Assembly: GCF_036327755.1 (NCBI RefSeq)
Contig: NZ_CP109597.1
Span: forward strand, 62,001-126,000
DNA from: Nocardia sp. NBC_01503
GTDB taxonomy: Bacteria > Actinomycetota > Actinomycetes > Mycobacteriales > Mycobacteriaceae
Length of the DNA: 64,000 nucleotides
Reading direction: 5' to 3'
The notes under the pieces were generated by a model. It saw only the letters and a list, made by a program, of their open reading frames with translations, searched no databases and was not told the DNA's origin. A program made the position numbers and the translations under genes. This document shows positions 59,142-64,000 of this stretch, one piece after another. How positions within the stretch are numbered: position 1 is the stretch's first letter; each line of letters starts with the position of its first letter.

Positions 59142-60670
59142 GCCCTCACCCTGGAGGCGATACCGCCGAACTGATGGCCGAGGGCCTGGATTTCGAGGCC
59201 GACGATTTCGAGGCCGAGGAGTTCTACCCGTTCGCCACCACCCAGCAGTGGGCCGTGCTGAACACCGACATCGACGAGTCCGCGCTCGCGGTGCTCACGT
59301 TCACGATGTGCCATCTGAACCCGCACACCGGCAAGTTCGATGCCAAGTTCGGTCGCAAGCGTGTCGCCGAGCGCTTCAACCGATCCCTGGACTGGGTCGA
59401 CAAGCAGTACAACAAGCTGATCGCGGCTGGTGCGCTGAGCAAGCGACACATGTTCTGGAGCGACGGGGCCAAGACCGGCCGGACCCCCGACCAGATCGAC
59501 CCCGAAACCGGCAAAAGGCGCTCTCCCGCGCCGAATCGGTGGCGGGTGCGGATGAACCCTCCCGGCGGCGCGGCCTACCCCGGCGCGACGAAGATCGCCG
59601 AGTACTACAAGTCGGATCTGGTCTCCAAGAGACTCGCAGGTCAAGGGGTAGCCGCCACACAGCGGCCAGTATCTGACCAGGCGAAACCCGAAGGATCCCC
59701 TGCCGGGGGGGTAGCCGCTGCACAGCGGCTAGGGGTAGCCGCCACACAGCGGCCAGGGCTAGCCGCTGCACAGCGGCCCGAAAGAACACGTAAGGGAAAG
59801 ACCACGGGAGAGAACAAATCCGTCCGTTCCGTCCGTAGCGAGCAACCGACCGCGCGCGACGCGAAAACGGATCCGGACGGACGGACGGAGGAGTCCCCGA
59901 TCCCCGAGGCGCAAGAGCAGGCCCGGCTCGAGGCGGCACCCGGCAGCGTGGCGGCCGCCCTTGTGGCGCACGCGGCGCTGCAACCGCACTTCGCGCGGAT
60001 CGACCTCAAACCCAGCCAGCACCGTCAGCTGATCGAGGCGGTGGACCAGGCCCTGCTGCGGTTCTCCCCCGGCCAGGTGGCCACCTACCTGGCCGACAAG
60101 GCCCGGGAAGCCAAGACCGCGACCTACCTGGTGCAGGCATTCACCGAGTACAGCGACGCCATCAGCCAAGTCCGCCCCCGTTTCCAGCGCTCCGATTACC
60201 GCGACGAACAGGCATTCATGGCCGCGGTCTCCGAGGCGCAGCAAGCGATCGCATGGCTGGACGCCGGCGCCCCGATCGCCGAGCCGACCCGACCGACAAC
60301 CAGCACCCTCCCCGCAGAGGCCGCCATTTTGCCCACACAGCGATCAGAAATCGCCGATCATGGACTGGTGACGAAAATGGCGTTCTGCACGCTCTGCGGC
60401 GGATCTGGATGGGTTAACGGGCCATCGGGGGATCCGGTGGAGCCTGCGCTGCGCTGCGGGTGCCCCACCGCACCCGAGGAGATCGCTCACGTCCTCACTC
60501 GCGTGGCAACGATGGCGGCCGCCGAGCCAGCGGACAACCCGCAACCGTCCTCGGCGGAGGTGCGCCGCGCCGCCCTCGAGGCCGCCAAGCCACGCAGTGA
60601 CCGCAGCAAAATCACACGTAAGAGCCCAGTCCGTCGGACCTTCACCCCGCCACAATCGGCAGCAGTCTAA
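59138..60670 (+). CDS. Arm 2 copy of the initiator-like protein
   Basis: 510 aa, same translation as 34681-36213, including the internal repeats. Confidence 0.6.
   Translation: MSPHPGGDTAELMAEGLDFEADDFEAEEFYPFATTQQWAVLNTDIDESALAVLTFTMCHLNPHTGKFDAKFGRKRVAERFNRSLDWVDKQYNKLIAAGALSKRHMFWSDGAKTGRTPDQIDPETGKRRSPAPNRWRVRMNPPGGAAYPGATKIAEYYKSDLVSKRLAGQGVAATQRPVSDQAKPEGSPAGGVAAAQRLGVAATQRPGLAAAQRPERTRKGKTTGENKSVRSVRSEQPTARDAKTDPDGRTEESPIPEAQEQARLEAAPGSVAAALVAHAALQPHFARIDLKPSQHRQLIEAVDQALLRFSPGQVATYLADKAREAKTATYLVQAFTEYSDAISQVRPRFQRSDYRDEQAFMAAVSEAQQAIAWLDAGAPIAEPTRPTTSTLPAEAAILPTQRSEIADHGLVTKMAFCTLCGGSGWVNGPSGDPVEPALRCGCPTAPEEIAHVLTRVATMAAAEPADNPQPSSAEVRRAALEAAKPRSDRSKITRKSPVRRTFTPPQSAAV
59645..59778. 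repeat. Arm 2 copy of the internal iterons
   Basis: Mirror of 35573-35706; four units with the same spacing. Confidence 0.65.
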
Positions 60671-60686
60671 GAGGCCTCATCGATGA

Positions 60687-61640
60687 ATGACCGAACTCAC
60701 CACAGTGACGACGGTGGGCAAACCTTCCGAGCCGAACTCCAGCCCGCGGCTCGGTGACGGCTTCCAAGAGTTGATCGACGAACTGGACACCCTCGCGGTG
60801 AACGGCGGCGCCGATTCCCGCAACATTCCGACCGGATTCCTGGAGCTGGACGAGTTGACCCGGGGCCTGGCTCCGGGCACGCTCACCGTCATCGGCAGTC
60901 ATCCAGGTGTCGGATCATCTACTCTCGCAATGGATTTCGCCAGATCATGCGCTATCCAGTCCGGCATCCCGGCCGCGTATCTCACGCTGGACACCCTTCC
61001 CGAGGCGATGCGGCAGCGGATGCTGTCGGCCGAGGCGAAGGTGCAGCTGCGGCACATGCTGGCCGGCGCCATGCCCGAAGCCGACTGGACCCGACTGGCC
61101 CGGCGCATGAGCGAGATCGCCGATGCCCCACTGGACATCCAACGCCCGCCCGAGCGCGACATCGCCCAGCTGGCCGGACAGATCACCGACATGGCCGAGC
61201 AGCACGGCACCCGGCTGGTGGTCATCGACCCGCTGCACCAGCTCACCGCACGCCATGACCTGCCCTACGAGAACCGCGAACGCGAGATAGCCGAGGTCAC
61301 GCGCCGGCTGAAGACGTTGGCGCTGGATCTGCGCATCGCGATCGTGACCACGGCGAACCTGAGCAGCAACCCCGGCCCCCGCCAGCCCATCCCGGTCCGC
61401 CCCTCCCTGTTCGATCTGCGCGATTCCGGTGTCATCGGCCACGTTGCCGACCTGGTTGTCCTGATCGACCGGCCCGACGCCTGGGAGCGCGACCACGCTC
61501 GCGGTGGCGAAGTCGATTTGATCCTGGCCAAACACAGGCACGGCGCCACCGGCATTTTCACCGTCGCCCACCAGCTGCATCTGTGCCGCATGGTCGACAT
61601 GGCCAAAGGATCGCTCTCCACCCCCGCGCCGCGGGCATGA
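60687..61640 (+). CDS. Arm 2 copy of the DnaB-C-like protein
   Basis: 317 aa, same translation as 33711-34664. Ser again replaces the Walker A Lys, but if arm 2 is an artefact this is no independent confirmation. Confidence 0.6.
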   Translation: MTELTTVTTVGKPSEPNSSPRLGDGFQELIDELDTLAVNGGADSRNIPTGFLELDELTRGLAPGTLTVIGSHPGVGSSTLAMDFARSCAIQSGIPAAYLTLDTLPEAMRQRMLSAEAKVQLRHMLAGAMPEADWTRLARRMSEIADAPLDIQRPPERDIAQLAGQITDMAEQHGTRLVVIDPLHQLTARHDLPYENREREIAEVTRRLKTLALDLRIAIVTTANLSSNPGPRQPIPVRPSLFDLRDSGVIGHVADLVVLIDRPDAWERDHARGGEVDLILAKHRHGATGIFTVAHQLHLCRMVDMAKGSLSTPAPRA

Positions 61641-61683
61641 ACATGACACGGGAGGAACAGGCGGCACAGCACCAGCGATAGCC

Positions 61684-61705
61684 GTTTATTACCGCGGTAA
61701 TAAAC
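61684..61705. promoter_or_regulatory. Arm 2 copy of the 22-bp parS-like palindrome
   Basis: Mirror of 33646-33667, intact. Confidence 0.6.
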
Positions 61706-62146
61706 CGGGCGCTCCGCGAGCCTCACCGTCCGGAGCGCATCGGTCCAGCTGGACCGATGCAGCAGAGCGACTACCCGCCTCCGACGCTCCACGAAGCAGG
61801 CCACTCGATCCGCGAAGCGTCCACCAGGCCCGCCGGCGAGCGCGGAACCGAGCCTCACCGGATCGCCCCAACCACTCCCCCTGCTCGCGGAGTAACAGGC
61901 CGCCGGACTCGCAGAGTCGGACACGGAGCATCGGCGCGCTGAGACAGACGCGCCCTCCCGGAAGAACCAGCCCAGCCGGAGCGCCACCTGCGTGACCAGG
62001 CAGACCAGGCCGATTCGCATAGCAAGCTCTGAAGTGATCCGAGCAATCCACGAAGCCCATCGCGGACAGCCAGCGAACCGATGCGGAGTCACCAGGCCGG
62101 GGCCGAGCAATCGACCAAGCGGTGTGATTTCGATCTGAGACATGGC
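61706..62146. other. Arm 2 copy of the non-coding palindrome region
   Basis: Mirror of 33205-33645, with the 24-bp palindrome at 61737-61760. No gene. Confidence 0.5.
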
Positions 62147-62181
62147 AAAAGGGCGGCGGCTGCTCCGTAGAGCAGCCGCCG
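62147..62181 (-). terminator. Arm 2 copy of the deformylase-gene terminator
   Basis: Mirror of 33170-33204, intact. Confidence 0.65.
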
Positions 62182-62209
62182 ACGGCCGTGTGTTGCGAGT
62201 GGAGCAGCG

Positions 62210-63727
62210 TCAGTAGGTCCAGGCCGACCCAGTGCCCTTGTACTGCTCTACGGAGATCGGTTCTATACCGGGCCGCATGTGATCCAGATAGAGCTGGCCG
62301 TGCAGGTGGTCCACTTCGTGCGCGACCAGGCGGGCTGTCCCTCGCTCGAAGACCGTGATGTGGGTGTTGCCGTCGATATCGGTGTGTTCGACATGGATGG
62401 ACAGCGGCCGGGGGACTTTGCCGCGCAAGTCGAAGAAGCTCAGGCACCCTTCGTACTGTTCGTCTTCGCCGCCGCCGATCTCCACGATGCGCGGATTGAA
62501 CAGGGTGATGGTGTCGCCCTCGGGAGTTCGGACAAGGGCAACAGCGCGCCCGATGCCGATCTGTGGGGCTGCGATGCCCATGCCCTTGCCGAACGTATGG
62601 GCCTGCGCCACGCGTTCGGTTGCCGAGTGCAACTCGGCCACGACTCGCCGTGCGTCCTCGGCCTCGGCAGGCAGGTCGAAGGGCCGCGCGACTTCACGCA
62701 GGATCGCGTCCCCCTCCTGCACAATTCCGAGACCGGCCATGACCCGAGAGGGCGGAGTGCGTTCGCTGTCGTCGGCCTGGCCGCGGAAGTCCCATTCGAG
62801 TCGGTAACGCGCGTGCAGGGGCGGGTTCTCGGTTGACCACGAGTACACGGCTCGGCCCTCACTGACCTGGTGGGAGATGGGTGTGCGGAACGGCAGCGCT
62901 TCGGCTGTCATCGAGGTTTGCAGCCCCCAAACCGCTGGCTGTAGGTCACTGGGGAAGTCCAAACGTACCGAGAGCAGCCGGGTGGGCAGACGTACTGCAC
63001 GCTGGAACCAGTGGCCCCAGTGCACGTCCGTCACGGTGTATTCGTACTCGATCCAGCAGGCCTGGCCCGGATACAGCGGGAAGTGCCGGCCGCCGGAAGA
63101 GAGCTGTAGCCACACCTCTTTGAATGCATCGCGGTCGTGGTGGGGGCTCCAGTCCATCGGCTCGGCACGGTGATCGCCGTACCAGGCGTGCAGGTCGATT
63201 TCATCCCAGGTCAGCGGATAGTCCTGATACAGCGCATTGGACTTCTCTGGTGCACCGGGATACCGGTCGACACTGATCCGAATCAGGTAGCGGCTGATGG
63301 GCTCTGATGATGCATTGACCAGGTGCCGCCGCTGGGTCAGGCGGTACATGGTCCCGTCGTAGGACAAGCTTGCGTCGTCATGGTCGACCACGAGCTGGCC
63401 GCCCGTCGTCTCGATAGGTTCCGTCATCAAGGGCTTACGACGCAGGGGCACCGGCCGCGCACCGGTGAATTCGGCGAAGGCTGCCCGCAGCGCTCCCCCG
63501 GCCTGCAACATGGCCTCAGCTCGTTCGGCGAACTCAGCCGAGGGGTTCTCGGTGCCACTGAGAACCTTCGATACATACGGTCGTGAGTATCCGAGCCTGC
63601 GGGCCAACACAACCCGCGACAAACCCCGTACATCGCGCCATCGGCGGAGCTCCTGGGCGAAAGCGTTGAGGGTCATGTCATCAGTAGCTTCCGAGGTGGT
63701 AGACGGGTTTCTGTCTGCCCTGGTCAA
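62210..63727 (-). CDS. Arm 2 copy of the XRE-peptide deformylase fusion
   Basis: 505 aa, same translation as 31624-33141. Confidence 0.6.
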   Translation of the reverse strand: MTRADRNPSTTSEATDDMTLNAFAQELRRWRDVRGLSRVVLARRLGYSRPYVSKVLSGTENPSAEFAERAEAMLQAGGALRAAFAEFTGARPVPLRRKPLMTEPIETTGGQLVVDHDDASLSYDGTMYRLTQRRHLVNASSEPISRYLIRISVDRYPGAPEKSNALYQDYPLTWDEIDLHAWYGDHRAEPMDWSPHHDRDAFKEVWLQLSSGGRHFPLYPGQACWIEYEYTVTDVHWGHWFQRAVRLPTRLLSVRLDFPSDLQPAVWGLQTSMTAEALPFRTPISHQVSEGRAVYSWSTENPPLHARYRLEWDFRGQADDSERTPPSRVMAGLGIVQEGDAILREVARPFDLPAEAEDARRVVAELHSATERVAQAHTFGKGMGIAAPQIGIGRAVALVRTPEGDTITLFNPRIVEIGGGEDEQYEGCLSFFDLRGKVPRPLSIHVEHTDIDGNTHITVFERGTARLVAHEVDHLHGQLYLDHMRPGIEPISVEQYKGTGSAWTY

Positions 63728-63984
63728 AGCGTCGCTCCCTGGTTCGCAAGGGGTGTGCGTGTGCGTGCGTGAGACCGTGAGTATGGCTCACACTGGCGAA
63801 ATACCTTGTCCGCGTGAGGAAATGAATTCACACCCGGTGTCGAGGAGTTGCCTCCCCAGCCTGTGGGGCACGGCTCGGCGCTGATGGGCGACAAGGCGGC
63901 CGCGAGCCACCGGCACCGGGTGTTATCACTCGACTGCACACAGTTCATCATCGCATTTTGATGCGCGATCGTATGCTGATCTGT

Positions 63985-64000
63985 ATGGCCAGAACCACGA
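63985..64000 (+). CDS. Arm 2 copy of the antitoxin gene, cut by the window end
   Basis: The first five codons (MARTT) of the 31112-31366 gene in mirror position; the rest lies beyond the window, so the duplication extends at least this far. Confidence 0.5.

Larger units (their letters stand above)
31351..64000. repeat. Giant inverted duplication (arms 31351-48084 and 48087-64000)
   Basis: Arm 2 is the reverse complement of arm 1. From about 54515 to 64000 positions satisfy x + y = 95351 and genes have equal length and translation. At the centre x + y = 96171, so arm 2 is about 820 bases shorter, all lost between about 48171 and 54514. The duplication runs out of the window on the right. Confidence 0.95.

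Noticed and set aside
54515-64000. Arm 2 genes as paralogues giving two copies of the replicon and transfer region
   Set aside because: Identical translations and constant mirror offset on one side and read-like damage on the other suggest one locus read twice.

Overview
High-GC actinobacterial plasmid DNA, most likely from Nocardiaceae (Nocardia/Rhodococcus-like). The signs are a GC-rich coding style, GTG starts, an EspR-like regulator, a SpdB/TraB-type (FtsK-like) transfer apparatus, several actinobacterial zinc-finger small proteins, and plasmid replication and partition genes. No rRNA, ribosomal protein or other chromosomal core gene is visible.

Region 1 (1-25 kb) is accessory and rich in regulators. 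It carries six sigma-70-like genes. Three of them lie in a repeated, overlapping three-gene cassette: small membrane protein, then sigma factor, then partner protein (10296-11832, 15781-17316, 18589-19989). It also holds a RepA gene (5310-6269) with a 12-copy iteron array and two DnaA boxes, a tail-to-tail HigB-like/XRE pair, a large HTH protein of unknown role, many small orphan proteins and several gene remnants (APH kinase, MFS transporter, PAS protein, zinc-finger protein). A 24-residue methionine-rich peptide with an excellent Shine-Dalgarno lies at 22443-22517. A run of phage-like small genes (VRR-NUC nuclease and neighbours) leads into region 2.

Region 2 (25.6-31.4 kb) is maintenance and transfer: a small DNA-binding protein with three palindromic operators, a SpdB-like membrane protein, ParB and ParA, a putative PD-(D/E)XK nuclease and a MazEF-like toxin-antitoxin pair. 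Long palindromes centred on ATTACCGCGGTAAT flank these genes.

Region 3 (31.35-48.08 kb) carries an XRE-peptide deformylase fusion, a DnaB-C-like protein lacking the Walker A lysine, a replication-initiator-like protein with iterons inside its coding sequence, a long operon of tiny overlapping genes, and a divergent transfer operon ending in a TraB/FtsK-like translocase.

Region 4 (48.09-64 kb) is an inverted copy of region 3, folded at 48085-48086. From about 54.5 kb to the window end the copy follows a constant offset (arm 1 position + arm 2 position = 95351) and its genes have identical length and translation. Between about 48.17 and 54.51 kb it has lost about 820 bases net in many small deletions that break nearly every gene. 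The one-sided, deletion-dominated damage next to the fold suggests that arm 2 comes from fold-back or hairpin reads rather than from a real second copy. Arm 2 genes are listed for completeness but should not be counted as paralogues without proof.
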